From the NCBI GenBank assembly GCA_013339765.2, contig CM023454.1, forward strand, positions 142,850,593 to 142,914,592: a DNA stretch of 64,000 nt. Direction: 5' to 3'. This stretch comes from Haemaphysalis longicornis (lineage: Eukaryota > Arthropoda > Arachnida > Ixodida > Ixodidae). Made by a program: the position numbers and the translations under genes. The notes under the pieces are model-generated. The model ran no database searches and had not been told where the DNA came from. It saw only the letters and a program-made list of their open reading frames with translations. Numbering within the stretch: position 1 is the stretch's first letter; every line of letters starts with the position of its first letter. Positions 31,728 through 41,654 of the stretch are shown in pieces.

Positions 31728-31852
31728 TGTTACGTAAGAACGACTCAAGGCAGACCGGGGCCATGGCTGCCCTTGGCGGGTATGATCGATTTATTGACAA
31801 GGTCTGCACGATGATGGTGATTGAGTGGCGATACCTATCGAGAGATTCCACA
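31728..31852 (-). repeat. Right LTR (5') of BEL/Pao-like element
   Basis: It runs TGTTACGTAAGAACGACTC to GATTCCACA. The minus strand has AATAAA at about 31790-31795. The primer site lies directly left of it. Confidence 0.88.
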
Positions 31853-33021
31853 GAGGCCGCATACTTTTACTTACGTAATACGTATTATAATGCGAATTGC
31901 TGCAGCCTGAATGACACTGTTTATATTGAGATGGCCGCATACTAAGGATCTTTTTGAAATGATAGCCACTCAACCCAAAAAGGGTGTGAAGCCATGTCTG
32001 TCCTTTATGAGTGCCATATATCTATTCAAATATTTTTTGTGGTTGGAAGTAATAATTTTTCGGACACACGTATCTCTTCTTTGATTAAAATGCAGCGTTT
32101 TGTACACATGAAGGTTTTTAAGCCTTGAGAGTTTTTAAAGTATTTTCTGTTGCCAACCTTTGTATTGTTTTGTATAAACTCAAAAGAGAAATGTTTATGT
32201 CGATGTAGAATTTTTCGAGGCAGTTATTTGTTGATTCCTTGGCTGTTCTATAGCATTCTATGGTGAAACTCGTTCCCAGCGCTAGCGGCGTAGTAAGAAA
32301 ACAGTCTATGTCATCGTATGATCGCTCCGGGGTAGCCGGTAGATTGGGGTCCTTAGGCTGCTGAGCCTTTTGAGTGGCCTTCACGTGCCACCAGAAGCCA
32401 AGACACTAGCAGCGTCACGGGAGCCACATTCGGTGTTTCGGGGGCGGTTGACCGCCAGGGATCCCTCCTTGTTCCTCTCCGGCATGCCCTCAGGTGTGCT
32501 TACCCCTGGTGGACCCGGTCCTACGGATACAGTGGATGGAAGAGGCATGACTCTCTACGGAAACAGTTGCCGCCACAACCGCTGCTTTCGCAGAAAGCAC
32601 CTAAGATTGACTGTCTATTGAAGCATATCCCCACCTATTTACTCCTTTTGTTCCGCGGCCCAAAATATGTCTCGAAAATCTAGATATTTAAAAATTGATT
32701 CAAAAGCTTATTGTAGTTTTTGATGCCTGAGGAACATATTTGTAATATAGTGCTATGTGTGTTGCAGAAGTCATAGAAAATATAATTCAGAAATTTCAAA
32801 TGTTTAAATCCAGGACTTCTCCTTGAACTCTGATACATTAGTCAGTCTGTCGTAGTGTAACAGGCGGGTACGTTTATGTAATAATTAAATATTTTAACAC
32901 GCAAAAACGCTCTGCGCGATTACGCTCCAAGCCTACACGTCACAACCGACATTTCGCTGTTCTTACCTTGGAAAACCTTTGTCCTCATTATTGCCCAATT
33001 TTTAACTGAAAAACGATATCT
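31853..33021. other. No gene recognised
   Basis: AT-rich sequence with short open frames. A GC-richer patch at 32370-32620 has an 83-codon plus-strand frame with no motif. An 88-residue minus frame (32118-32384) is also without recognisable domains. Confidence 0.45.
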
Positions 33022-33539
33022 TTTGAAGTGGAAATTTGAGTGCGAAAATTTGACAAAGACACAGAAACACCAGACGGGACTAGCGCTCACTTACAACTGT
33101 GTTTATTTTGCAGAAAGCATCGAAGTATAAGAGTCGACGGAGCCCATTATCACGTTTTTAAAAGATCTAAAAACGCTTGCTCTTTGCCACGCAAACATAC
33201 CGAAGTGTCGCTAACTCACTTGTCACCAATTCTTCTGATGTGATAAGCCTCCATTAACTCTCGCGCTGTCTTATCACGGCTTCTGCTTAAAATCTTTTAA
33301 CAATTAATGGAGGCTTATCACATCAGAAGAATGGGTGACAAGTGTGTTAGCGACACTTCGGTATGTTTGCGTGGCAAAGAGCAAGCGTTTTTAGATCTTT
33401 TAAAAACGTGATAATGGGCTCCGTCGACTCTTATACTTCGATGCTTTCTGCAAAATAAACACAGTTGTAAGTGAGCGCTAGTCCCGTCTGGTCTTTCTGT
33501 GTCTTTTTCAAATTTTTGCGCTCAAATTTCCACTTGAAA
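33022..33539. repeat. Long inverted repeat (two arms of about 236 bp, 46-nt loop)
   Basis: 33022-33257 is nearly the exact reverse complement of 33304-33539; I see only a few mismatches. The loop is 33258-33303. The right arm on the plus strand holds GCAAAATAAACACAGTTG, so AATAAA lies in it. It is long enough to yield double-stranded RNA if transcribed. It may be two fused terminal parts of one retroelement (Penelope-like elements often have such arms) or a foldback transposon. Confidence 0.93.
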
Positions 33540-34235
33540 ACATGAACCAACTAGCCCAAAAACAAGTTTTATTAAAGCGATATCTCTTTGTTCATAACAA
33601 CTTCTTACTTTGGGTTGGAACATTTTTATTATAGATATTTATAATCCCCGTAATGTTGGAAAGATGTTCTTGATATAAATGAACCTTTCTCAATTTGTGG
33701 GCTTCTGGTTTTTTATACTTCTTTTTGAACTGTTCTTCAATATGCACGTTCAGTTTAAAATTTACTAGATTTTTTGGCACAAGCTTGCAGCTACACTTCT
33801 CCCTGATTACGTTTGTCGTATAATATCTTTCACATGACAACGCTACATTTATATCATGACTAAAGGTATTTTGTGCAGCACTACATATACTTCAACGGAT
33901 TGCGCCTTTCCCAGTGAAAATTGCCCAGTTTTTATTTCGACCTTTTCCTCCTAAAAACGAGGAAGGTTCTCAATAAAATTGAGACCATGGCTGGGTACCT
34001 ACTAGCTCACTACTTTTGCAGAATTTTATTGGCACTCTTACTGTAGACAATTTCTTGAACACTCTCAGTGTTACCCTTTGAAATATGTTTTTATAGATGT
34101 TTCCGAAAGATGGTATTCCTTCGAGCCATTGTGTTGTTTCCCCAAGACGACCTCGGTCATTCCTAATATTAATGATATATATACTGATTGCATTTTGCAA
34201 CTTACCTTCAACTCTCACATAAATATTGCTCAAAA
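33540..34235 (-). other. Unassigned, two small minus-strand frames
   Basis: Frames at 33592-33840 (82 residues, Lys-rich) and 33970-34233 (87 residues, basic, with RVTLRVFKKLSTVRVPIKF) show no family motif to me. They may be remnants of the element that made the hairpin next door. No start signal or partner is seen. Confidence 0.3.
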
Positions 34236-34470
34236 TCCGCGGCGTGGCTGAATAGTTAATAATTTGTGCTGCTGAGCACGATCACGCGCGTTAGACTTCC
34301 GACCACGGTAGCCGCTTTGCTTGTAGATGCGAAAAGGAAAAACGCCCGTACGTTGGAGATGTCGGCACACGTTTGACACCCCCGTGGCCAAAATTGCTCT
34401 GGAGCTCTCCATTGCGGCGCGCATCATTGCCTGTGAATTATCGGTGTGTTAAACCCCAAAATCAATCAAT
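34236..34470 (+). mobile_element. tRNA-derived SINE, decayed (Ruka-like)
   Basis: It starts CCGCGGCGTGGCTGAAT, a changed A-box area, and has GTTAGACTTCC where the B-box GGTTCGATTCC would be. The body matches the SINE at 59633-59872 block by block: the CGCCCGTACGT..GATGTCGGC part, CCCCGTGGCCAAAATT, and TGTTAAACCCC with an ATCA tail. Pol III would not use these boxes as they stand. It is clearly older than the other copy. Confidence 0.82.
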
Positions 34471-34492
34471 CTATCACTGGAAGCAGTGATAG
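34471..34492. repeat. 9-bp inverted repeat after the SINE
   Basis: CTATCACTG and CAGTGATAG pair perfectly around GAAG. It directly follows the SINE tail. Confidence 0.85.
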
Positions 34493-34499
34493 TGTGGTG

Positions 34500-35234
34500 A
34501 ACACTCTATGCACTCTTTGCACTTCAGTGGTCAGCTCTGGACCAGGCAAGTGCATTCGACGGTGACGCACAACTGACAACGGTGGGAATACTACGCTGCC
34601 CTGCTACCTACAGCAACGTTAGCCTGCAACCTGGTGTCTACCCACCTGGTCACCTTCCGGACGTATAAAGACGGCGAAATCCCGGAGCACCGCTTCTGGC
34701 AGCAGTGACAGTGCTGCGAAAGCTTCCCTAAACATCACATTCTGCGCACTGCAGGTTAGTGCTTGACAACTCTTTCAGAAAATCTCGAACAATACCTAGT
34801 TTTGTATCGCTCTTGCTGCTGTCAGTGTGTTCCTTGATGTTTTATGAGTAAAGAAGTAGCGAGACTCATACTTGAGCCAGAAGATGAACTCAAGATTGAG
34901 ATGAGACACTTCGAGGAGTCCCTAGAGGAAAACTTTAGCCTTGCCGAAAAAGCCTTCGCAACAAAATACGTGAAATAAAAAAACATAATCTTATGGGTAA
35001 ATGCCTCGAGGACGCCAACGGCCGTCTCAAAGCAAGACCAGAGATAACAAAGCCGTCAGTCGCGTCAATCATAATGTACAGCTCTTTAAGTTAGACAAAA
35101 ACCGGCTTTCGATGAAATATACTGCTGTCTGATGGTATTCATAGAATCCCAAAAACATTCTGTAAAAATTATGAGTGCAGATATATTCTTTGACCGGTTG
35201 TCACAGTAGTGCTGCAAGGAAGTACTCAAATTAA
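34500..35234 (+). mobile_element. LINE 5' end fragment with ORF1 start
   Basis: GC-richer sequence with a TATAAAGA at 34665 leads to an ATG at 34844. That frame of 44 codons reads MSKEVARLILEPEDELKIEM and then a charged helical stretch before TAA at 34976-34978. A 5' leader followed by an acidic/basic helical start is what LINE ORF1 proteins show. Nothing more of the LINE remains. The identity is inferred, and the edges are approximate. Confidence 0.4.
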
Positions 35235-35572
35235 ATCAAACAGCTTTATTTTCTTTGAAAAAGAGGAGTACGGGACTAATAGCTCGAGCAGCTTGACAAG
35301 GTCCCCACCCCATTACAAATCAGCAAACCGCAGCATGATGATCAATCAGAAACAATGAATGCAAATAAATTGACAAATGTTACAAAACATCTAGTGATAT
35401 AAAACTTTTGTGACATAACGCAACAACAGTACAGACAAGTTCATAGGCATAGTCATGAAGTGACGTGAACACTAAAAGCAGCAATCTAAAAGAAAAGGGA
35501 ATAAAGTTAAAGGCATGTACTGTTCCCGGGATGAAATGAGCTGGGCGAAGCGTTGGTGAGTTAGTTTGGGTT

Positions 35573-36136
35573 TTATGACGGATCAAAATCTTCATGGTTT
35601 AATAAATTTAGCAAGGAAGGTAGTTTGTAAGACAGAGATTGTTCATCATAAGTTGTTCTAGGTGTGGGTACAGCACACATTTCTTTGTGCCTTGTTATGC
35701 GAACACTTGTGTTGCCTTTTAGCGTAGCAAGTTTTATTATGGTATCGGTGCCATACTTAACAAACGCTTTGTAGCACAAAATTAACCGATAATCATACAA
35801 ACAAAACACAGGAAGAATTTCGTACAGTGGAAACAGGTGTTTTGTTGAAGAAGTATAATGCACGGTAGCAATATGACGTATGGCTCTTTTCTGCAGTAAA
35901 TACAGCTTGCGTAAATTTGTGACACCAGTAGTACACCACACTATGCTGCAGTACTGCAACAGAGATGACACCAATACATTGTAAATCATGATTTTTACCT
36001 TTGTAGGGAGAATGCGTCGCATACGTGCAAGGACTCCAATGGCGGATGACAACATTGAATGGAGGTTATTAGCATATTCATTCCATGTAAGGTGCTTCGA
36101 GAAGTGTACGCCAAGAGTACTAACTGAATCCGCCAT
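35573..36136 (-). CDS. LINE ORF2 C-terminal domain (fragment)
   Basis: This 187-residue open segment starts just after the RT thumb with VSTLGVHFSKHLTWNEYAN. It goes on through MIYNVLVSSLLQYCSIVWCT and LQKRAIRHIATV, the standard post-RT blocks of CR1/L2-like elements. It ends near the element's 3' noncoding part. It has no start codon of its own in the biological sense; the ATG is internal. The upstream frame is disturbed by the 71-bp duplication. Confidence 0.82.
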   Translation of the reverse strand: MADSVSTLGVHFSKHLTWNEYANNLHSMLSSAIGVLARMRRILPTKVKIMIYNVLVSSLLQYCSIVWCTTGVTNLRKLYLLQKRAIRHIATVHYTSSTKHLFPLYEILPVFCLYDYRLILCYKAFVKYGTDTIIKLATLKGNTSVRITRHKEMCAVPTPRTTYDEQSLSYKLPSLLNLLNHEDFDPS

Positions 36137-36216
36137 CTCTAACTGTATTCATTCCATGTAAGGTGCTTCGAGAAGTGTACGCCAAGAGTACTAACTGAAT
36201 CCGCCATCTCTAACTG
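36075..36216. repeat. Exact 71-bp tandem duplication
   Basis: 36075-36145 and 36146-36216 are identical as far as I can read. Because 71 is not a multiple of three, it shifts the ORF2 frame. It lies between RT and C-terminal domain. Confidence 0.93.
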
Positions 36217-37431
36217 CTGAGAGGCCAGAAATAAATTCAGTTTTTTTGCAGCTGTTCCTTTAGTCGTGTGCAAGATTACTTGCGTTTTCGAAGGGGTAAT
36301 TTTTGAAGAATTTACCTAGGCCCAAGCATCTATGTTAGACAGCGTTTTGTTGGCATCACTTCTATCTCTGTTTCCGAATTTCCTGTAATAAAAACTGTCG
36401 TGTCATCTACATATGAAACAAATGTGGCATTGTCTGTGGAATGTACAACGTCATTTATTTATAAATTGGTCCTAGAATGCTTCCTTGTGGCACACCTTGA
36501 ACAACCGGCGTCCTCGAAGATTTTACATTGTTGTTATCTACGAATTGTGCTCTGTTTGAAAGATATGATTTTAGAAGCTCATGCGCTGTTCCACGCACAC
36601 CATAGTTTTCTAATTTGCCAAGAAGAATAGAATGATTGATTAAGTCAAATGCTTTGGAGAAATCTACGTATATACCTAAAGCCATTTGTTGGCGATGGAA
36701 AGCATCTTTATAATTATTTCTTTTTGAGTCAAGAGGGCTGCTTAGGTAGAGCGATGCTTCCTAAACCTATGTTGAAAGTCTTGTAATAAATTGTGGCGGT
36801 TAAAAAGGATAGCAGTCTGACTTCAATTATTTTTCGATACCCTTCGAAAACACTGGAATGATAGAAATAGGTCGATAATTGTTCAGTGCCCGTTTATCAC
36901 CGTGCTTGAAGACAGGAACAACACGCGATGTCTGCATTTCTTTGGGAAACATGCCAGTGGATAATCATCATCACCAGCCTATCTACGCCCACTCCAGGGC
37001 AAAGGCCTCTCCCATTATTCTCAAATTATCTCGGGGCTAGTCGAGGCAAGAAATAGAGTGTTATTAAACGTGTTTGTAGGAAGGAACTGAGCATAGCTGT
37101 ATAGTGCGTCATGATCACTAGACGAAGGTTTTAATGAGAAGATTTCATTATATGCGTAAGGTATAGCATTTCCGGATAGTTTCTGTTCGTTATGGTACAG
37201 CACATCCGGAATAGCTGAATTGGAAGCTGGCTTTAATAGACCATTCAATTTTCGCCACACTACATCACTTCTTTGGTTGGCTGGGTCACTAAACATTCCC
37301 ATGAAATAAGTATCCTTAGCAGCCCTAAACTGATTTGTTACACTGTTTCTGTATTGTTTAAACTGCTTTAGCATAGCTGGATTTCTGTAGTTCACAAATT
37401 TAGCATATAAGGCATGTTTCTGTTTCACCAT
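36217..37431 (-). pseudogene. LINE RT domain, frameshifted
   Basis: Segments give the pre-finger part (37021-37431, with AAKDTYFMGMFSDP). They continue with YVDFSKAFDLINHSILLGKL and VPQGSILGP (36455-36685), then in another frame NATFVSYVDDTTVFITGNS with the YVDD box at 36402-36413. The catalytic Asp residues survive. A stop and a short loss follow GSILGP. The finger blocks between 36700 and 37020 are poorly kept, and 36967-37015 has what looks like a stray repeat piece. Confidence 0.78.
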
Positions 37432-37554
37432 TGCAAGAAGCTCAGGTGTTAGCCAAGGTTTTCGTGCTTTGGATGACCTTGTTATTTTTTGTTGGGAAAG
37501 TGTTTGTGGTAAAATGTTTTGAAAGTGCTCATGAAAGCAGTGTATGCAGAGTCA

Positions 37555-38415
37555 CTATCTTTTTACCCGAAAAACGCTGTCCCAGGTTTCTTGAGCGATA
37601 GCTTGGCGAAATGCTTCGAGATAATTTCTAGTAATTGACTGAGAGAAAACTGGTTTTTTATTTCTGCTAGCTACGCAGTGGATTCTATTCACTAGTAATA
37701 TGATACCCAGATGATCAATTCTGCCAGTGTACACTACGTCAGCTTCTAATGAATCAATATTAATATTTGAGGTGAATACATCCAATAGGGAAGCGCCTTC
37801 AACAGTCACGCGAGTCGCAGTAGTTGTTGTGTTTGAAAACCCATAGGATGTGATCAGAGATTGGAAATCCTTTTGTAGCGGGGAAGACGAAAGCATATTT
37901 ATATTGACGTCACCACCTAAGATTAGATTGATGTTTTCTACTAAAATATGGTTAAATACTTTTTCAAGAAACTCGAGAAATTTGGTTGCGTCACCTGATG
38001 GTGGCCTATACACGACGGAAAACACGTTTTTCTGGCTCTGAATTGTTAACGCCTCGTAGTCGGGAGTTATATTGGTGAATTCGTCTACGGGCTCAGCGGC
38101 GATATCATATTTGAGCAATAGCGTGACACCGCCCCCACGTTTGTCTTGAAGACTACAGAAAAACGATTTAAAGGCGCAAATCTTAGACGTGTGCGTTGTG
38201 GGCGTCAGCGAAGTTTCAGTTGACATAATTGCTGAAAACGGCACTCCGAGACTGTTGATTAGCAAGGTAAAGTCGCCTATTTTGTTTGGTAGCGATCTAA
38301 CATTTTGATGGAAAAACGACATTTCAGGCTTCTTAGCTGACACTAATGGTTTTATTTCAGAAGGCACGTAACCCATTATCAAGTTGAGGCAGTCATGTTT
38401 TGACCCATTTAACAA
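37555..38415 (-). CDS. LINE APE endonuclease domain
   Basis: A 286-residue open reading frame. MSFFHQNVRSLPNKIGDF holds the N-terminal QNxRSL with the metal-binding Asn. STETSLTP holds the Glu, RGGGVTLLL and VVYRPPSGD follow, and LGGDVNINML is the GGDxN block. TGRIDHLGI stands where SDHxP is usual, so the terminal Asp-His pair is kept but its Ser is lost. The domain cuts target DNA. It is the least broken endonuclease in the window. The ORF starts inside the end of ORF1. Confidence 0.87.
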   Translation of the reverse strand: MLNGSKHDCLNLIMGYVPSEIKPLVSAKKPEMSFFHQNVRSLPNKIGDFTLLINSLGVPFSAIMSTETSLTPTTHTSKICAFKSFFCSLQDKRGGGVTLLLKYDIAAEPVDEFTNITPDYEALTIQSQKNVFSVVYRPPSGDATKFLEFLEKVFNHILVENINLILGGDVNINMLSSSPLQKDFQSLITSYGFSNTTTTATRVTVEGASLLDVFTSNINIDSLEADVVYTGRIDHLGIILLVNRIHCVASRNKKPVFSQSITRNYLEAFRQAIAQETWDSVFRVKR

Positions 38416-39056
38416 ATTTTAGTCAGGTCCCTTGCGCTTCCGATGACACACACCCGGCTGTCCTCTCTTTCCCTAGCTTTGATGCGGCAACCATCGGTCC
38501 AAAGAAACTTCCAGTTTTTTTCTTTCTTTAGAGCCAATGCCTGTGCAAACAGGCGCTTGTTGTCTGGCGTGAAGTGTTCATTGACCAATACTGGAGCGGC
38601 AGGTGTCAGTTGGATTTCAAGGTCTGACGTAGTCAACCTAGCCTTTCCAGCCTTGCTGATGAAATCAGCCTTCTTTGTTCTTATGCAAAATGGGGCTATT
38701 ATGTTTTTATCTTTCTTGGTGGGCACGCGGTGGACCACATCAATGTCTGCAGGAGTCACTGGACACCCAATTTTTCCCCTATTTTTTGCAAAATGTCATT
38801 GCAGTCCTTGTCTTGCGTGCATGGTATGCCTTTAATCTCAATGTTATTAGTTCGAGAGTACTGCTCCGAATCTGCAAGCCTTTTGGCCAAGTGCTCGTTT
38901 TCTTTCTTTAAAGCTTTGTTGTGCTTTGCTAGTGCTTCCTGATCTTGTTTCATTTTTTTTATACAGAGAGTTGAACATTTCTAAGCCTTTCCGCATTTCA
39001 ATCACTTCTTTACGAAGTGTGTCAACCTCGCGCGACAATTGCACACTCGTTACCAT
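38409..39056 (-). pseudogene. LINE ORF1 (coiled coil and RRM-like part)
   Basis: The frame from the ATG at 39056 has heptads (VDTLRKEVIEMRKGLEMF), then shifts. The second piece (38953) gives KQDQEALAKHNKALKKENEHL and YSRTNNIEIKGIP, and the third (38759) gives MTPADIDVVHRVP, PFCIRTKKADFI and VLVNEHFTPDNKRLF. The order coiled coil, then the SRxNNxExxGxP RRM-like core, then VNExLTxxxxxLL C-terminal domain is that of L1-type ORF1 nucleic-acid-binding proteins. At least two frameshifts are present. Confidence 0.8.
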
Positions 39057-39075
39057 GGTTCACAAAAATACACCA

Positions 39076-39447
39076 GGTTGGCAGCAGCAGCTGTGGCAGT
39101 ATGGGTTGGGTGGAAAGTTTTAATTGAATGAAAACTAACCTGCGTAGTGAGAAGCGTTGGTTTAGCGGCAGAAGCTTGTTGCCACAGCCGCTGCTGCCAA
39201 CCGAAGTGGAGAGAGATGAGCGTGGTTCAGCTTGAGTACCGTCGATGGGAGCGCCAGCTGTACCGCGTCAGGGTCCGCTTGAACACATCACTAAAGGCGG
39301 CCGCACGTGGCGATCAGTGGTCGTCAAGGGTTGATACCGACGGCTTGAAGCGGTGAGTGCTGTATGCACTGCTCCGGCGCCTGCGTAGTGAGATGCGTTG
39401 GTTTAGCGGCAGAAGCTTGTTGCCACAGCCGCTGCTGCCAACCGAAG
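39076..39447 (-). repeat. 5' leader with two repeated 66-bp units, period 241
   Basis: 39141-39206 and 39382-39447 match with one visible mismatch (units start TGCGTAGTGAGA and end CCAACCGAAG). A complementary copy of the GGTTGGCAGCAGC..GCTGTGGCA motif lies at 39076-39098. Repeated leader units act as promoter monomers in some LINEs; that role here is inference. Confidence 0.8.
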
Positions 39448-39482
39448 GGCCCATTCTCGGGCCCATTCTCGGGCCCATTCTC
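39447..39482. repeat. Three 12-bp tandem units GGGCCCATTCTC
   Basis: Three exact copies sit at the LINE's 5' junction. In the RT frame each unit encodes Gly-Pro-Ile-Leu, part of the LGPIL motif. Slippage during priming or repair at the truncation point is a likely cause. Confidence 0.93.
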
Positions 39483-40807
39483 TTTTTGCATTACACAAAC
39501 GACATTATGCTGATGACTGCACAGTGATGACTGCCGGAAAGGCAGGTGGACTTTGTTGCGAGGTGAAAAATGCTTTAAAACACATAGCCGATTGCTTAGT
39601 TCTTCCTAAACAAAGTGCGTGTTGTGTAGGGCTCGAAATACTCGTATAACCGTACCCAACACTATTATTTTGGGCCAATACAAGGCAAAGCTTCAAGTGA
39701 CTGTCAAAACACTAGGCGTAATGTTGACTGAACTTATGCTCCTGGAAGGACCATGTTGACTGAGTATGGCCAAAAGCTCGCAAAACCGTTTAGGATTGTG
39801 AGCAGGTATCGTTATCTTCTTTTCAAAGTTACACATTTATTATACAATTTTTTAGTTCATTTGCAGCTCGCTTATTGTATGATAGTAAGGGAAAAAACAG
39901 CAAAAGTTAATCTCACGGGTTTGCAAAAAATGCAGTTCAATTCTTGAAAACGTTTCCTATTATGCGCACACTGAGGAATTATTCAAGCAAAAAAGGGTAG
40001 TCAGGCATTTAAAATATATAATCAAAAACCTACCCGTAGTTATAAAAATGGTGTACATGGTAAATTTACAGCATTTAGGAAATTGTCTAAACTATAAAAA
40101 ACAACTTTCGCCATGCTACTGTCGATGTCAAATTCCTTGGCAGGTACCGTTCTCACGCTGAGAATATGGGTGCCACTGATTATGCCAAACTTTACCCCAT
40201 AAATTAAATGAGCTTTCTAAGCAAGGCATTGATCTTTTATCCCTGAGTGACAAGAGCATGTTGAACTATTGTTGTGATGGTTTATATTTGTGAATTTTAC
40301 TCGCAGAAACGTGTCTTTAAACGGCGGAAATATTGTCCCTAGCCACCTTGATTCATTCTAGCCATGTATAAATTGTGCATATCATTTGGAACTCCTAGAT
40401 ACCATGTCCGCAAATTCTGCCTCGTTGCCAGATTACATTTCAAGTACTTGCTTTTTACATGTGACCAGCGGTGCATATGAATAATCACGTTGCTTTTAAG
40501 TGGTTTTATTGGGCGCACACCTTCATTTAGAATTTCCTAAGGTAAACATGTGCATTTTGTATTTATTATGTGATAGCGGTGAGCCTTACTTATCCTAATT
40601 TTATGACCGCGTGTTACATGTTATGGAGAACGAATTGAAATAAGTAAGAGTACATAATTATATTTTCTGTTGCGGTAGTTACGTTTTGCTGCTGCTAGTT
40701 TATGGTGGCCGTAGCCCGGTCAAGGAGCTATATTCCAGTTTTTTTTTCGGCCACCATATTTTTCACCATTATTCTGGTGTATTGTGTTTGTGAAAAATAG
40801 ATATTCT

Positions 40808-40825
40808 CAATCAATCAATCAATCA

Positions 40826-40856
<31 letters not shown>

Positions 40857-40890
40857 AATAAATCAAATCAATTGATCAATTGAATCAATT
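40808..40890. repeat. CAAT-type simple repeat (LINE tail)
   Basis: A run of ATCA units with some A insertions, then AT-rich variants including ATTGATCAAT. It closes the preceding LINE and is the target of the next LTR element. Confidence 0.9.
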
Positions 40891-40894
40891 ATAT

Positions 40895-41052
40895 TGTTAC
40901 GTGGTTGCAGGACAAAGGACGTGAACCATGAGATGGGCGAACAATGTATTCTCACTATTTACAAGATGTCGGCCATGACACCGACCGGCGCTGGCTGCGC
41001 GACTGCCCTACTATTTCTTCCTTGTTCTCATCCTCGTCGTCGTCTTGTAACA
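40895..41052 (-). repeat. Left LTR of miniature element
   Basis: It runs TGTTACGTGG to CTTGTAACA, so the ends are TGTTAC..GTAACA, a short inverted repeat. Confidence 0.93.
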
Positions 41053-41496
41053 TTACCCCGCCGTCGAGGGAGACCATCCCGGTCGAGGCCTTAGTAGATG
41101 AGTGAGTGTAGTGAGTACGAACGATGAAATTATAATACACAGTGAATACGTCGTTGCCACCACAGTGAGGATGAAGAGCTTAGGGAACACTGGCCCCAGA
41201 ACACCCATGCCCGCCGACGTCATGAAGCAATGTCTAAAGCCCTTGAGAAGACGCGCCGGCGAACTGGGCAGGTGGTTGGCATCGTCGTCTCGTCTAGTTG
41301 CGGCTTCTCACGTCTCGGCCGATTTCGGCTCGTCATAGGCTGGGGCTCGGGCTGGGGAACCGATGCCGTGATGGCTCACCGGGGCTGGGGCATGCCGACG
41401 CGTTCCATGAGCCTGAAGAAGATCGCTTCAGGAGTGAAGACGGCGAGTTGCTGTGTGCCAGGATGAAGGTGATCGCCCCGCACACTCCACCAAACA

Positions 41497-41654
41497 TGTT
41501 ACGTGGTGGCAGGACAAAGGACGTGAACCATGAGATGGGCGAACAATGTATTCTCACTATTTACAAGATGTCGGCCATTACACCGACCGGCCCTCGCTGC
41601 GCGCCTGCCCTACTACTTCTTCCTTGTTCTCATCCTCGTCGTCGTCTTGTAACA
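41497..41654 (-). repeat. Right LTR of miniature element
   Basis: Same length as the left copy, about 96 percent alike by eye count. Followed by the ATAT duplication. Confidence 0.93.

Larger units (their letters stand above)
29538..31852 (-). mobile_element. Short BEL/Pao-like LTR element
   Basis: Short LTRs (29538-29663 and 31728-31852) enclose 2.06 kb. The flanks read GAGAC on the left and GAGGC on the right, a 5-bp duplication with one change. The minus strand has a primer site TGGTGCATTG next to the right LTR, then a BEL-type gag. No RT or integrase is seen. BEL/Pao elements are normally several kilobases longer, so this is a deletion derivative. Confidence 0.72.
35235..39447 (-). mobile_element. 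CR1/L2-like LINE with ORF1, ORF2 and repeated 5' units
   Basis: On the minus strand: 5' leader with two repeat units (39141-39447), ORF1 (38409-39056), and ORF2 with endonuclease, RT and C-terminal domain (35573-38415). A 3' part with AATAAA at about 35250 follows. ORF1 and ORF2 overlap by 7 bases in different frames. There is no RNase H. ORF2 carries several frameshifts and a deletion after the QGSILGP block, plus a 71-bp tandem duplication. It is among the more complete LINEs here. Confidence 0.85.
39447..40890 (+). mobile_element. LINE 3' half, CR1/L2-like, truncated
   Basis: The plus strand begins within the RT at ILGPILF..YTNDI and passes through broken frames. It shows traces such as HATVDVKFLGRYRSHAENMG in the C-terminal part, then 3' noncoding DNA. 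It ends in a CAAT-type tail (40808-40858) with AATAAATCAAATCAATTGATC variants to 40890. Many stops show long decay. The 5' truncation point coincides with a threefold GGGCCCATTCTC repeat. Confidence 0.75.
40895..41654 (-). mobile_element. Miniature LTR element (760 bp)
   Basis: Two 158-bp LTRs enclose 444 bp, with ATAT on both sides (40891-40894 and 41655-41658). By eye the LTRs differ at six positions, so it is fairly young. On the minus strand a TTTGGTGGAG primer-like site follows the right LTR, and a GACGGCGGGG purine tract precedes the left one. No gag or pol is coded. It could be a TRIM or a deletion derivative of a Gypsy element. Confidence 0.88.

Noticed and set aside
33240..33260. Hammerhead ribozyme core (CTGATG) in the long hairpin
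   Set aside because: The next core base is T where A is needed and no GAAA partner is in place. A chance match.
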